This document shows, one piece after another, positions 20,826-32,121 of a stretch of DNA of 64,000 nt. Made by a program: the position numbers and the translations under genes. Under the pieces are notes generated by a model. It was given only the letters and a program-made list of their open reading frames with translations, had not been told where the DNA came from and did no database searches. Location: positions 134,710,677 to 134,774,676 of the forward strand of contig OW386290.2 in the NCBI GenBank assembly GCA_936432065.2, in the 5' to 3' direction. Within the stretch, counting starts at the first letter, position 1. Each line of letters opens with the position of its first letter. Source of the DNA: Rutpela maculata (Eukaryota; Arthropoda; Insecta; Coleoptera; Cerambycidae).

Positions 20826-22793
20826 GCGGCTTTCCATGATTAAAAGACAAGTGTTTCTTTAAGAAACGAGCTGCATTAGGTTAGAACAGTTTTGATTTGC
20901 AATTGAAGATTACAAATGACAATGTTTGAATAGGGATTTATGAGATCAGTTTCTATGAGTATTAATGTTTTTTTTTCAGTAATATATTAAATGTGTTTTC
21001 ATTTGTTTGAATGGGTAAAAAGAAAGGTCAGTTTTCAACTGCAATTACAAATACAAGTTTAATCACTTCGAATGGGGTTATATGCGATTAATTTCTAAAA
21101 GTATTTATGCTGTTTTCCGAATATAATTGTGAAGAGGTTTAATCAGTAACAAATTGTTCACTACTTGTTATGATATGGTCGGAAATTCCAAGTACACATT
21201 TAGTATTCCTTCAAGAGGATTGATGAGAGCAGTTTCTAAGAGTATCTATTTGTTGTTCCTCTAGTAAATTATATAAGTCTTTATCAGTACAGATTCGGAT
21301 CTAATTTAAATATGAAAATTATATCAGAATATAGCAACTAAATATTTTAAACAGTATCTATTTGTAAATCCAGATATTTACTTATACTATCTCAATGAGA
21401 ATTTATGAGAACAGTATTTAATGTAAAACGTGCGGCTTTCCGTGGTTAACTGGCAAGTGTCTCTATAAGAAACGAGCTGCATTAGGTTAGAACAGTTTTG
21501 ATTTGCAATTGAAGATTACAAATTATAATGTTTGAATAGGGATTTATGAGATCAGTTTCTATGAGTATTAATGTTTTTTTTTTCAGTAATATATCAAATG
21601 TGTTTTCATTTGTTTGAATGGGTAAAAAGAAAGGTCAGTTTTCAACTGCAAATACAAATACAAGTTTAATCACTTCGAATGGGGTTATATGCGATCAATT
21701 TCTAACAGTATTTATGCTGTTTTCCAAATATAATTGTGATGAGGTTTGATCAGTAACAAACTGTTCACTACAAGTTACGATATGGTCGGAAATTCCAGGT
21801 ACATATTTAGTATTCCTTCGAAAGGATTGATGATAGCAGTTTCTACGAGTATGTATTTGTTGTTCCTCTAGTAAATTATATAAGTCTTTATCAGTACAGA
21901 TTCGGATCTAATTTAATTATAAAAATTATATCAGAATAAAGCAACCAGATATTTTAAACAGTATCTATTTGTAAATCCAGACATTTACTTATACTATCTC
22001 AATTAGAATTTATGAGAACAGTATTTAATGTAAAACGTGCGGCTTTCCGTGGTTAAATGGCAAGTGTTTCTATAAGTATTAGGTTAGAACAGTTTTGATT
22101 TGCAATTGAAGATTACAAACTATAATGTTTGAATAGGGATTTAAGAGATCAGTTTCTATGATTATTAATGTTTTTTTTTCAGTAATATATTAAATGTGTT
22201 TTCATTTATTTGAATGGGTAAAGAGAAAGGTCAGTTTTCAACTGCAATTACAAATACAAGTTTAATCACTTCGAATGGGGTTATATGCGATCAATTTCTA
22301 ACAGTATTTATGCTGTTTTCCGAATATAATTGTGATGAGGTTTGATCAGTAACAAATTGTTCCCTACATGTTACGATATGGTCGGAAATTCCAGGTACAT
22401 ATTTAGTATTCCTTCAAGAGGATTGATGAGAGCAGTTTCTACGAGTATGTATTTGTTGTTCCAATAGTAAATTATATAAGTCTTTATCAGTATGCATTCG
22501 GATCTACTTTAAATACAAAAATTATATCAGAATGAAACAACCTATTTTAAACAGTATCCACTTGTAAATCCAAACATTTAAAGATATATTTTAATGAGAA
22601 CCAATAAGAACAGTATCTAATGTAACGCGTGCGGCTTTCCGTGGCTAAATTTTAAAAGTATTTTTAACAAATAAGCTTTAACGGATTTGAACAGTTTTAA
22701 TTTGCAATTCCAGATGAATAGTTTTAATTGTTAAATAGGGATCTATGAGGTCAGTGTCTTTGTGTAATGTGTTTTTTCCAATAAAAACACATT
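20826..22793 (+). repeat. 606-bp tandem array, 3.3 units
   Basis: GCGGCTTTCC recurs at 20826, 21432, 22039 and 22631. Between these, TTAGGTTAGAACAGTTTTGA, GAATGGGTAAAAAGAAAGG and ATAAGTCTTTATCAGTA keep the same order. Units are about 90-95 percent alike by eye, with the last the most diverged. No ORF spans a unit. Confidence 0.92.
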
Positions 22794-23290
22794 TTATTGA
22801 AAAAAAAAAAACATTGCACTGACCTCATAGATCCCTATTTAACAATTAAAACTATTCATTTGGAAATGCAAATGAAAACTCTTCGAATCCGTTAAAGCTT
22901 ATTTATTGCAAATAATTTTAAAATTTAGCCACGGAAAACCGCACACGTTACATTAGATACTGTTCTCATTAGAATATTATCTTTAAATATTTGGATTTAC
23001 AGGTGAACAGTTTTTAAAATATTTGGGGTTTCATTCTGATATAATGTTTGTATTTAAATTAGATCCGAATGCATACTGATAAAGACTTATATAATTTACT
23101 GTAGGAACAACAAATAAATACTCGTAGAAGAATACCACGGAAAGCCGCACGTTTTACATTAGATACTGCTCTCATAAATTCTCATTGATGTGGTATAAGT
23201 AAATGTTTGGATTTACAAATGAATACGGCTTGACTCATTTTGCTGCTCCATTCTGGTATAAACTGATAGAAATTTCAGCAGCAACTTTAC
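22794..23290 (-). repeat. Inverted partial unit of the 606-bp array
   Basis: Past an AATAAAACACATTTTATTG-type centre near 22793, the sequence is the reverse complement of array sequence, with ACGGAAAACCGCACACG at about 22927 and a second junction near 23130. The 3' part matches the single-copy left flank 20700-20800 inverted. Confidence 0.85.
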
Positions 23291-23499
23291 TCCAGGCTCC
23301 AGTAGAGGGAGCTTATACGTGTCGCTAATTCATATCTAATCTAATGTGACCTAAGGAACTGACGTGTGTTTGTTAAATTAAAAAAGTAAAGCAGTCTCTT
23401 TCACTGCTAACTCATTCATTGCTTCTAGGCTAGAACAAGAACACCCGAGGAAATAAGGACTTTGCAGTATTTTGTGTTTACCACTATATTGGTATTTCT

Positions 23500-23900
23500 A
23501 TTTGAAATATGCAATTTAAACTGTACATTTGTCGGCATGCATATCCAAATTAATACTAATAAAAAAGCATAATGGAAGTTTACAATAAAAATACATCTGT
23601 AAAATATACAATTGAAACTGTACATTTGTTGACATGTATATCCACATTAATACTAATAAAAAGACAATGTTGAAATTTACAATAAAAACATGTTGATAAA
23701 TGGTGTGTTACATATGATAGATACTGGAGAAAGGACGGACTGAAACTATTATATTACTTATAGAAAAGTTTAGAATCTCTTTAAAGTTGTATCTGTAATT
23801 CCATATGTTTACAGATATAAGGGCAAGAGTGCATTTGCAGACACTAAACTGTAGATTTGTTGATGTATATTTCATATAAATACTCATGAAAGGGCAACAT
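23500..23900. repeat. About 98-bp degenerate tandem repeat
   Basis: CTGTACATTTGTTGACATG-like words followed by TATCCA, AATACTAATAAAAA and TTTACAATAAAAA recur at about 23520 and 23619, and in weaker form at 23849. It lies inside the 20584-24062 element. Confidence 0.6.
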
Positions 23901-24062
23901 GATAATTCGAAATAGCTCATTCGGAATGACTGTTTCATAACAGATTTAAAACTTAATAAAACAGACAAAATCCTGTCTGTATAATACTAATATAACTTAT
24001 AGGAACGATAAAACCGCATCACTTTTTTTTTATAAGTTTCTATGTGGAATTTTTGGCAGGGT

Positions 24063-24265
24063 GGTCACGCTAATATACTACTTAGGAAAACAATTTAAAA
24101 CACTTAGTATTGGAGAACAAATCAAAACAACTACTCTTCTAGCTAATACTGACGAAGTATTGAATTACATGCTAGAATTCCTAGCATTTTAAGGAAAAAA
24201 AATATATTGAAAATACTTAAATCATTTATAGAAATTCTGTCAAGAATTATTGAACCTTACATTCT
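24063..24265 (+). repeat. 239-bp satellite family, right half of interrupted copy
   Basis: It resumes at TCACGCTAATATACTACTTA after the insertion and ends near GTCAAGAATTATTGAACC. Confidence 0.8.
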
Positions 24266-24554
24266 ATTTCAACTCTAGAAAAGTTGTACAGATAGACTTT
24301 CTTTATGATCTTCCTGCATTTCTAGAAAACACATAGAAGGCTAACTTAAAACTGTTTTTTAAAACCCTTATAAGTCGATATCAGGAGTGAAAAGCTATAA
24401 AATGTCAATGAAGAAATCAAAATAATTTTAATATTACATTTATTATTTTTAAACATTGCACACATGAAGCAAACACTGGACCAATACGAAGATAAAATGA
24501 ATTAGAAACTTATAAAAGTAGAGTGGTACACAGTATATACCTTATCTCTCTCTA

Positions 24555-26586
24555 CAGGGTGTAATTAGTTTCATGTCATTAAAAAAAACTGGTAATGGGG
24601 ACCGACTAGACAAACAAGAAAACTGACTTTTTCCTCTAGGAAAAAAACTGAGCTAGGTCAACAATTTGAATATTAGGGTAGGAAACATTTGAGAACCACT
24701 GCTTTTCTAGGTCAATGGACGCGTAGTTCCCTTTAAATTGTCATAAAAAAGTGCAAAGATTACCGACCGACTCTTTCTCGCCGGCACGCGGCGGCCCGCA
24801 GTTTCAAAGCAAAGAAAGGCGGCACCTTTGATGACCGCCTCAAGGGAACCAATTATAAAAATGTAAATAATTCGTTATCTCTTTTTGCAGAACAGTAAGC
24901 AAATGATGGGCGTGGAGGTTTAAACACAGCATTTCTTTACATGTGTGTTTTTTAATTTAGAACAAAATATTGGAGCTTTTATTGTTGTTTATAATTTTTC
25001 AGATTTAAATGTGGTTTATTAACATTTGTAACCTAAATGAGTGTTCTGGGTTAAAAGCTTAAAAAACGAGAAATTATTGCTTGACATTGGGAAATAAAGA
25101 GTTAGATGTCTGAGATACGATAACCGAAAACAATTATGTGTATTTTAAGTTAGGAAAAATCTGATTTATTTAACGAATTGCCGATCAGGTATCGAAAACT
25201 AAAATATTCGATAAACATAGAACTTACCAATAAATTACCAAAATTGTTCGAAATGGCTTCCGTCTGCATCAATACACTTTTCGGCACGTCGAACTAAGGA
25301 CATACGCGCTCCGTTCAACACATTTGGTAAATTAGGATAATTTTTTATGGTTTCTATGCACATTAAAATACCACACTAAACTATCAACTAACGTTGTCAA
25401 TAAACAAAATAAAAATAAAAACTTGTTCCAAAATCCAAAAAACAACACAAAAAGAACGAACAAGTAGTGTCTGTACGTAATCAAGAACTTAACGACTTGA
25501 ACGGTAAGTCAATAAAATAAATCTTAACTGTAAATACGTGGCCCAAAATTCAAAAAGAGCAAAAGCAACATATAAAAACAACAAACGGGTTCGACGTGTG
25601 TACTTAACGAAGTGCCCACAGAAACTAAAATATTGCACAAGGGAGAATATAGTTTTCTTCAGATCTACTAAGCACTCTTTCACCTTGACCGCACTTTACC
25701 TCTACTACTTTTAAAAAGCCATAAAAAAGTGTGATTATCAACTTGTGTCCTCGCCAACGTGCGGTCTCTAAAAAAGGAGCGCGTCACTTTGAAAGAGCTG
25801 TATTAGCGTATGTCGGCGCCTCGTTAGAGGCACCAACATATCCGAAGATAAAAGCCTATCCCAACATTCCAGCAGTTCTCAAATAATATTATTGAAAATT
25901 TTCGAAATTTTTGTTTATTTCTTTTTTCTAAAACTATGGGTTTTAGACCCCATGTTATATAAGGTTTTTTTGTTCGTTTAGTCGTTCCCCACCACCATTT
26001 TTTTTTAATTACATGAAACTGTATATTTTCGTCTCCTACTAATAATTTTCGCAGCTCCATTACTGCAGCGACGTAAGTTCATTTCGAACTTCTAGTTAAA
26101 AGGTCTGTAGAGCCCAAAATACTCTACAAACCCAAAAGGTGTTAAATTTAAAACTAAATTGGGCGAGTTCTATGGCGGGTAATTTGAATTTCTGAAAAAT
26201 TGTGTAGGTCAAGAGAAATGAAATATTGAAGTAAAATAGAAGTACTTGGTTAATAAAAATAACACAATTTTATAACATATCATTTTCATTGGATGTTTTT
26301 ATTTGGTGCTTTCAGAACCTAGAAGTGTTTAATGGTAAAGTAATATCGCGCAGTTATATTAACATAAACAAATAGTTTCGAAGTTTCGACAATAATCTAT
26401 ATCTTTTGAACGGCTTGATCCAATTCAAATGCAAAATATGTGTTGTGGATACAATGTGGGCACAATTGATGAAAAATTGAGAAAGATATGTCATGGTGGG
26501 AATGGGAACCTCGAAAATAAATACATATGTCATTCTCAATTATTTATTATCATCATATTGTTACGTGTTGTTTTGTAAACACCCTG
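24555..26586. mobile_element. Probable degenerate Tc1/mariner element
   Basis: Left CAGGGTGTAAT and right (complement) CAGGGTGTTTAC, with TA at 24553-24554 and 26587-26588. A C-terminal transposase fragment lies inside on the - strand at 25236-25373. The remainder is diverged and holds a duplicated GGCCACGTATTTACAG-like segment. The short TIR means boundaries are tentative. Confidence 0.45.
25236..25373 (-). pseudogene. Tc1/mariner transposase C-terminal fragment
   Basis: The - strand reads CIETIKNYPNLPNVLNGARM and then RRAEKCIDADGSHFEQFW before a stop. The R-x-x-x-C-I-x-x-x-G-x-H-F-E ending is characteristic of the last 30 residues of mariner-like transposases in insects. No catalytic residues are present. 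The upstream part could not be found in any frame. Confidence 0.7.
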
Positions 26587-26588
26587 TA

Positions 26589-27240
26589 TCGTGGATCCGA
26601 AAATTATAACACCAGGGTAACACTAAACACTAATTTATTAACTAACTACTAATTACAACAATTAATTACTTTACTAATAATACACTGTGTACTATAATTC
26701 AATATTTCAGTTCCTTTATCACCTTGTTCTCACTATCTGACCATCTGAACTGTTTACTAGGCTGTCCACTCTATGCTACTACATGCCTTTGTATACCCAA
26801 AGATGAGGGATCTAGAATAGTTTCTCATGATGTCATCAATCTCTAGGTATTTCCAGAAGTCCAGAAAAATTACGGTCAAAATAGGTTTTTCCCGATTGTC
26901 TCCTTTTATTAAGGACAGAGATAATTACAAAGATCTGCAGTGTAGCAAAAATTTTTAATTTTCTAATAGGGTCGTTTCCTTCAACAAAATTTACAAAATA
27001 TTGTTATATGATCAAAAAGTATATTAAATATAATAATATATTGTATATATCATATTTAACAAAGTTCTAATCATCACATGCAAGAACAAATTGGTTTTGA
27101 AAATAAAAAGGCGGTAAATAATGACGTCTACAATGAGAATTCAATTCTAGAGAATGTTCATGTTTTCATTTATCATGTTGGTGGTAGTGCTCTGTTGATT
27201 TGTTGTTTATGTTTACATTGTGTGTTTAATATTTGTTTAT
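26589..27240. other. AT-rich intronic interval, nothing firm
   Basis: Repeated ACTAATTA-type words occur at 26620-26710. I considered a solo LTR here, but both ends are not visible. Confidence 0.3.
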
Positions 27241-27241
27241 A

Positions 27242-27382
27242 ATGGAACCTAATTTTGTGAAAGGTACTTCAGAGAATTTACCAATAGTGGATTTTTATAT
27301 GGTACACGAGTTATATGTAGACAATTATTTGAACTATTTAAGTGCCGAATCCCGAAATGTTAATTTGAGGCTAGTATTTCTT
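27242..27382 (+). pseudogene. Fragment of an arthropod transposon ORF (SWIM/YqaJ-type family)
   Basis: The 46-codon open stretch starts MEPNFVKGTSENLPIVDFYM and ends with SAESRNVNLR before a stop. The N-F-x-x-G-x-x-x-x-L-P-x-I/V-D-x-x-M-V and E-x-R-N-V spacing matches the N-terminus of a repeated arthropod protein family that I associate with a SWIM zinc finger and a YqaJ-like nuclease domain; neither is present here. It is from memory and short, so it is only suggestive. A possibly related N-terminal fragment is at 60260-60538. Confidence 0.4.
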
Positions 27383-27933
27383 TAAAATAATTCCACAATG
27401 ACTCACATCGATACTAACACTAATAGTATGGGAGTCACGACCAAAATTTCTCGTCATCGCGACGTGGACAAATCCAGAAAAACTGTTTAGTTTAAGGGAA
27501 AATAGGAAACTTTGTTATGTAAAGCAAAGTTCTGGCGCATTGCGGATGTGGTAGAAAAACATTTTCCGTCGGTAAAAAAAAATCGCGTAAGTTTTTTATA
27601 GCACCTCGTCCGTTTTTAATGGAATCCCATTCAAAATATAAAAACAAACACCAATCCGTGAAGAACGGAAATTTTTAACCTCGTAGAAATCTGATAAATG
27701 TAGTAATAGTTGTTAAAAAAAAATGGCTTGACCGAGTTACAGCGACATGGCTAAAGCCTTATTTAGATAGACTAGGATCTACACATCCTAAAAAAAGTCT
27801 AAACGGACATTTTCCGTGTTGCACGGTTGTACAAAATGAACTAGAGTCGTCTCTGCGTGTTTCGGCTATCACGCGTTATATAGGTATGAAGATAACTGAC
27901 CGCGGGAGAGAGATAAAAAAGAGAGATAAAAAA
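27383..27933. other. Intronic interval without recognised features
   Basis: Mixed-composition sequence with interrupted reading frames and no firm homology. It may be the decayed continuation of the ORF fragment at 27242-27382. Confidence 0.3.
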
Positions 27934-28542
27934 CAGTGGCGGCTGGTGAAATTTCAATATTTTTTTTCTCGTCTGTGGCGCATGGGACCCATACGAAATT
28001 TGGGAAATAACATTTAGAGAAGCACTTCTCTAATGACCCCTAAAAAATTTTGAAAAAGCAGTTTGCGAAAAAATTTTTGAAAATTCGTTAGCCTCCCCTG
28101 GGTCTAGGGACTCCTGTTTATTTTTATTTTTTTTTGTCATATGCATTTGACTTTTCATAAAAATACAACAATAGATTTTGGAGTTTGTGAAAATATTTTC
28201 ATTACTAACTGAAATACAATGAACTGAAATTTTGTAATTTACAACTTAACAAATTACAATATTTCAGTTCGTTGTATATCAGTTAGTAATGAAAATATTT
28301 TCATAAACTCCAAAATCTATTGTTGTATTTTTATGAAAAGTCAAATGCATATGACAAAAAAAGTAAAAATAAACAGGAGTCCCTAGACCCAGGGGAGGCT
28401 AACGAATTTTCAAAAATTTTTTCGCAAACTGCTTTTTGAAAATTTTTTAGTGCTTCTCTAGATGTTATTTCCCAAATTTCGTATGAGTCCCATGCGCCAC
28501 AGACGAGAAAAAAAAACATTGAAATTTCACCAGCCGCCACTG
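27934..28542. mobile_element. hAT MITE, CAGTGGCGG family, complete copy
   Basis: Nearly a full palindrome of 609 bp: CAGTGGCGGCTGGTGAAA at the left and its complement at the right, arms about 290 bp. The flanking 8-mers are ATAAAAAA (27926-27933) and ACAAAAAA (28543-28550), a duplication with one mismatch. Central landmarks are GGGTCTAGGGACTCCTG and CAAATGCATATGACAAAAAA in inverted copies. A truncated sister is at 16799-17465. Confidence 0.88.
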
Positions 28543-28698
28543 ACAAAAAAGATCCAAACGACGTCTGACATCGAGATCCGTAAATTTGTCTTCTTTCTAT
28601 ACCACTCTCGTGGTCTACCTGCACGCGTGTCTTTCGCCCTGTTTATACCTCTATGTCTATGCCTCCACCTTTACAACTATATAGTACAGGATCCGTAC

Positions 28699-29215
28699 TA
28701 AGGTCGACCTTCACCGATCAGGTAACCGAATAAAATCTTTTTTTATGAAAAAGAATACGCTAACAAAAGTACCGGTGATGGGTTGCCTAACGCAATATGT
28801 TCAAGGCTATATTTAATTGAAAATTTAATAATTTTTTTTTCCATACCTTCACCGATCTTCTAACCAAAAAAATTTAACACTAATCGAAAGTAAGAAACCT
28901 ATAGAATATGTAAACATAGGGTTGCTTACATTTTTCCGTTCAAGGCTGTACGGTTGCTAGGTTTTAATAGGTGAATCGAAAGTGGTACCTTCACTGATTG
29001 GTACTACTGGTAACCAAATAAATTATATATCAAAATAAAGATAATTTTATTGCGAAACGATAAATATAAATAAAATTTAAAAAAATAAATAAAAAAAGCA
29101 AAAAAAAAGCCTTGAACATATTTCGTTAAGCAACCCATCATACTTTCGTTAGCATATTTTTTTTTCATAAAAAATGGATTTCATTCGGTTACCTGATCGG
29201 TGAAGGTCGACCTTT
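28699..29215. mobile_element. MITE with GTAC target duplication
   Basis: Left TAAGGTCGACCTTCACCGAT and right (complement) AAAGGTCGACCTTCACCGAT, flanked by GTAC at 28695-28698 and 29216-29219. TIRs run over 100 bp. The motif CCTTCACYGAT followed by GGTAACC recurs inside (about 28848 and 28990), suggesting sub-terminal protein-binding repeats. It has no ORF and I did not recognise the superfamily. Confidence 0.8.
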
Positions 29216-29696
29216 GTACGTATCTTAGACTAATATACTAGAATTAATTCTATCTCCTGCGGCGGGCTGTGAGTAGTCATATTTAGTGCTTCGCACCCTA
29301 TTTCAATTTTACCTTCTATTTGACATTTTTTGAAAATTTAACATTTTTTAAAAATTTGACAATTTCTAAAAATTTTACATTTTTTGCCTTTGTATTTTTC
29401 CTCCCTATCTACCTTTCTGCGTGTACGTGTGATTATGTGTATGTATATGAGTCTATTCACGCACCCGAGTTACATTTGCAAGATTCCGACAAATGAAAGA
29501 ACAAGAAAACACGAAAGACCCATATTGCGACTTTCTAACGCGACGGAAAATGGATTTTTTCTGAAATCGATCGGCAATGTCTACATTTTCGGCGCGATTT
29601 CAGATCGAAAAATGCACAATTTCAGTATTTTAGTCCGTTGCTAAGAAACTATCAGAAAACAGACCGGAAAAGATCCATTGCCAAGCAACGATCAAC
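29216..29696. other. Intronic interval with a short T-rich triplication
   Basis: ACATTTTTTGAAAATTTA, ACATTTTTTAAAAATTTG and ACAATTTCTAAAAATTTT follow one another at 29324-29377. I see nothing else. Confidence 0.4.
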
Positions 29697-29760
29697 AAAA
29701 TCGTACGGGAATGTTACTTTCCCGGCCTAGGCCGGGAAAGTAACATTCTCGTACGATTTT
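29697..29760. repeat. Near-perfect 64-bp palindrome
   Basis: The arms AAAATCGTACGGGAATGTTA and onward mirror each other with one mismatch around a CCTAGG centre (29729). Single strands could form a 30-bp stem. Confidence 0.95.
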
Positions 29761-29919
29761 TTTATGTATATTTTAGACAGTAAATAAATACACGCAGACA
29801 AACCAATTCACATTAAAATTGCATTTATTAGTAAGCAGTTAGATTGTAACGAAGAAATGTTATGCATTAATACAAATTCCTTGATTGACAATAATATTGA
29901 TAGTGATTTCAGAAAAAAT

Positions 29920-30051
29920 AGTATGTGTACTTCGGTGTGAAAGCACATTCCCGGACTTCGATGCTTGTTGGCCTCGGCTAGCACCTCGGCCAACAATTTG
30001 CATCGTCGACCGGGAATGTATTGCTTTCACACCTAAATACACAATATACTA
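29920..30051. repeat. 132-bp hairpin
   Basis: AGTATGTGTACTTCGGTGTG at the left pairs with CACACCTAAATACACAATAT at the right. The inner stems are ATTCCCGG with CCGGGAAT and TGTTGGCC with GGCCAACA, around a CTCGGCTAGCACCTC loop. Confidence 0.85.
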
Positions 30052-30398
30052 TTCTGGGAACAACGCAGAAAACGTCCGTTCCAATTTTTTTTACATATGT
30101 TTAAATCCTACCAATGATTTAATCAAGGAAACGAACGGGTTGAGATATCTCGCGGAAACCGTAAAAAATTTCATTTTACAGATTAATTCATTCCCATGAG
30201 CAACGTTCAAATCGTCAGTTTTCATTTTTTCATGATTATTTTGAGCCAAAATTCGCAAATTACACTGAAAACGGAAGGGTTGCAATGACAACATTTTCTA
30301 CTTGATTGGGAAATTTTCCAATTTTCTCTTCATTAGTCGTTTGCACAAGGCGGAAAATGTATGTTTAAATTTTTATAGAGTTCCACACACCGTACTTC

Positions 30399-30876
30399 CA
30401 GTGGCGTAACAGAAACTGAGTGGGCCCCCCCGCAAGCGTTTTCAGGGGTCCCCTCTATAACGAGTGGAAAGCAAAGCTGGCCGCAGTTTTGAATGGGGGT
30501 CGGCCATCCGTCAATGTGGCCCCCCCAAGGGCCGCCGACAGCTTTATCGGGCCCCTTTCCTCCATAATTAATGAGCGGGAGGGAAAAATTTCAATTTTTG
30601 TCAAGATCTCTGTTGGGTCTCTCGGAAGCCAACGGGCCCCCGCGCTTAGTAATTGATGAGCGGGGGGGAGAAATTCGAAAAAAATGTTTTCGTCAATATC
30701 TCTAACGGGCCCCTCAAGAGCCAACGCCTCCCCGCGCTTAATAATTGATGAGCAGGGGGAAGAATCTTGAAAAAAATATATTTGTCAAGATATCTGCCTG
30801 TCGGTGGCCCTGGCCCTCCCAACTGGCCGGGCTTCCCCGCGGTGCGGGGTCTGCGGGGATGTCAGTTACGCCACTG
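30399..30876. mobile_element. hAT MITE with GC-rich tandem core (TSD cgtacttc)
   Basis: CAGTGGCGTAAC and its complement close the element. CGTACTTC is perfectly duplicated at 30391-30398 and 30877-30884. The core 30560-30800 has about three units of roughly 105 bp, each with TAATTGATGAGCGGGGGG, then TCAAGATATCT, then GGGCCC. The open frames here are low-complexity by-products. Confidence 0.9.
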
Positions 30877-30884
30877 CGTACTTC

Positions 30885-31627
30885 AACACAAAAACCAAGA
30901 AACGGACGTATCGCGATAACAGTTTTAGCCCATTCTTTTTTTACATGTTCATTATTGTTTTTCGATCGTTTAGCAACATTGAAGACTTCCGCCATAAAGG
31001 ATTTTCTTCTTTATTTGAGTATAAACTGTCCGAAAAAGTTTGAAATTCTCATGTCGCGATGAAGCTGAAAAACTTGGTCTGTACTATAACAGCAAACAAG
31101 CAAAGCAAATGACGCCCATCGATTATTCCTTTATCTAACTGCACATGCTCTCACATCTGACGTGGCGATGAGCGCGAATTCAAAATTTCTTAATTTAAAT
31201 AATTATTTTCACTATTAAAATGACTTTAGATTGTAAAATAAAAAAATACTAAAATTTAATAAAGTACTTGAATATACAATTTTAAAAAAATGGTGAACAA
31301 CCCTCTATTGTAAAGAATGAACATTGTAGAAAAATGGTTTAAATAAAAGTTGTAGATTTTTGTATTCCCTACAATATTGGTAATACCTAATTTTAGGTTA
31401 AAACTGACTGGCAAAGAAATAATCCAGAACAACCAATTTTTACCGTAACGTTTCCTAATACAGCGGCCGTAGCGTCAACGATAGTTTTGTGGAAAACATT
31501 AATTAATGATTGTCCTACATTATATAGAAAATTGTATGAATTATTCACGGGTAACCCCCGTTTCTTGCTCTATAGACCATATTATACCATTTATATGTAT
31601 ATTACGTGGACAATTTTCTGAATGACC
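30885..31627. other. Intronic interval
   Basis: A - strand open frame from ATG 30993-30995 runs into the MITE target duplication and would continue to a stop at 30333-30335 if the MITE were absent (58 residues). It has no recognised domain. The remainder is AT-rich. Confidence 0.3.
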
Positions 31628-31877
31628 CACTACTCAGTAAGCACACACGCGTGTATTTAACGTGTATCTAACGTAATTTGGTTAAATACAGTTATTAGGT
31701 TGATTCTTACAGGTGTAATATTTGGTTGAATATTCAATTACACGTTTCTTTAACGTTAATTAACGTTTAATTAACATGAAACGTTGAAATCGGCGACATT
31801 TGAGCGCGTTGATTTAACGTTGTTTCTGGTATAATTCTTCACGTGTTATTCACGTTAGTGTGCTTATTGGGTAGTAA
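31628..31877. mobile_element. ACGT-rich MITE, 250 bp
   Basis: Left ACTACTCAGTAAGCACAC and right (complement) TTACTACCCAATAAGCACAC. The inside is full of AACGTT and ACGTG words, including TTTAACGTTAATTAACGTTT. Related in style to 1036-1366, which abuts the similar motif CACTACCCAGTGGGCACAC. Confidence 0.7.
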
Positions 31878-31935
31878 TAAAACTTTTGCATTTTCGACGT
31901 CTTACATTTTTACCAAATTTCATATTTTTTTTCAG

Positions 31936-32121
31936 CCGGGAGGAGTCGCCGAGGGCGCAGCAAATGAATGGGGAGAGAGTTCTGGATCTGGTGGCCATAG
32001 AAAACCTATGCTATATGAAAATTCTCCGGACGGGGGAGCTTTTCTAGCTGCTCAACCGGTACCTAGATGTGGCGCCTTTTGTTATTTAGCTGTTGTAGCG
32101 CGAGAACCAAAGGGCAATTGA
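31936..32121 (+). CDS. Small conserved gene, exon 3 and stop
   Basis: After a TTTTTTTTCAG acceptor (ending 31935) the exon continues in phase 0 with PGGVAEGAANEWGESSGSGG and then YENSPDGGAFLAAQPVPRCG, ending CYLAVVAREPKGN and TGA. The glycine-rich linker followed by a hydrophobic, cysteine-containing tail is clearly protein-like: composition and codon use differ from the surroundings and the frame is unbroken from the acceptor to the stop. The C-terminal half is not a domain I recognise. No canonical AATAAA lies in the next 250 bp. Confidence 0.75.
   Translation, partial: PGGVAEGAANEWGESSGSGGHRKPMLYENSPDGGAFLAAQPVPRCGAFCYLAVVAREPKGN

Larger units (their letters stand above)
20584..24062. mobile_element. 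Inserted 3.5-kb element carrying a 606-bp tandem array
   Basis: It sits inside a 239-bp satellite copy. The ends are short inverted repeats: CCCTGTCAAAAAAAT on the left, and CCCTGCCAAAAATT (complement) on the right. Inside, the sub-terminal blocks 20700-20800 and 23170-23290 are also inverted copies of each other. The middle is a 606-bp array that reverses direction at about 22793. There is no transposase ORF. The class is unknown; the target duplication is unclear, perhaps only TG. Confidence 0.6.

Noticed and set aside
20826..23290. CRISPR-like array
   Set aside because: Units are 606 bp and nearly identical throughout with no spacer pattern, in a eukaryotic intron.
26569..27000. Solo LTR of a Gypsy-type element starting TGTTACGTG
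   Set aside because: No matching CA-ending right boundary, target duplication, primer-binding site or second LTR could be found.
29885..30199. 104-codon open frame on +
   Set aside because: It spans the hairpin 29920-30051, whose two arms explain the apparent composition; no splice context or domain.
30420..31062. Several proline- and glycine-rich open frames
   Set aside because: They follow the GC-rich tandem core of a hAT MITE.
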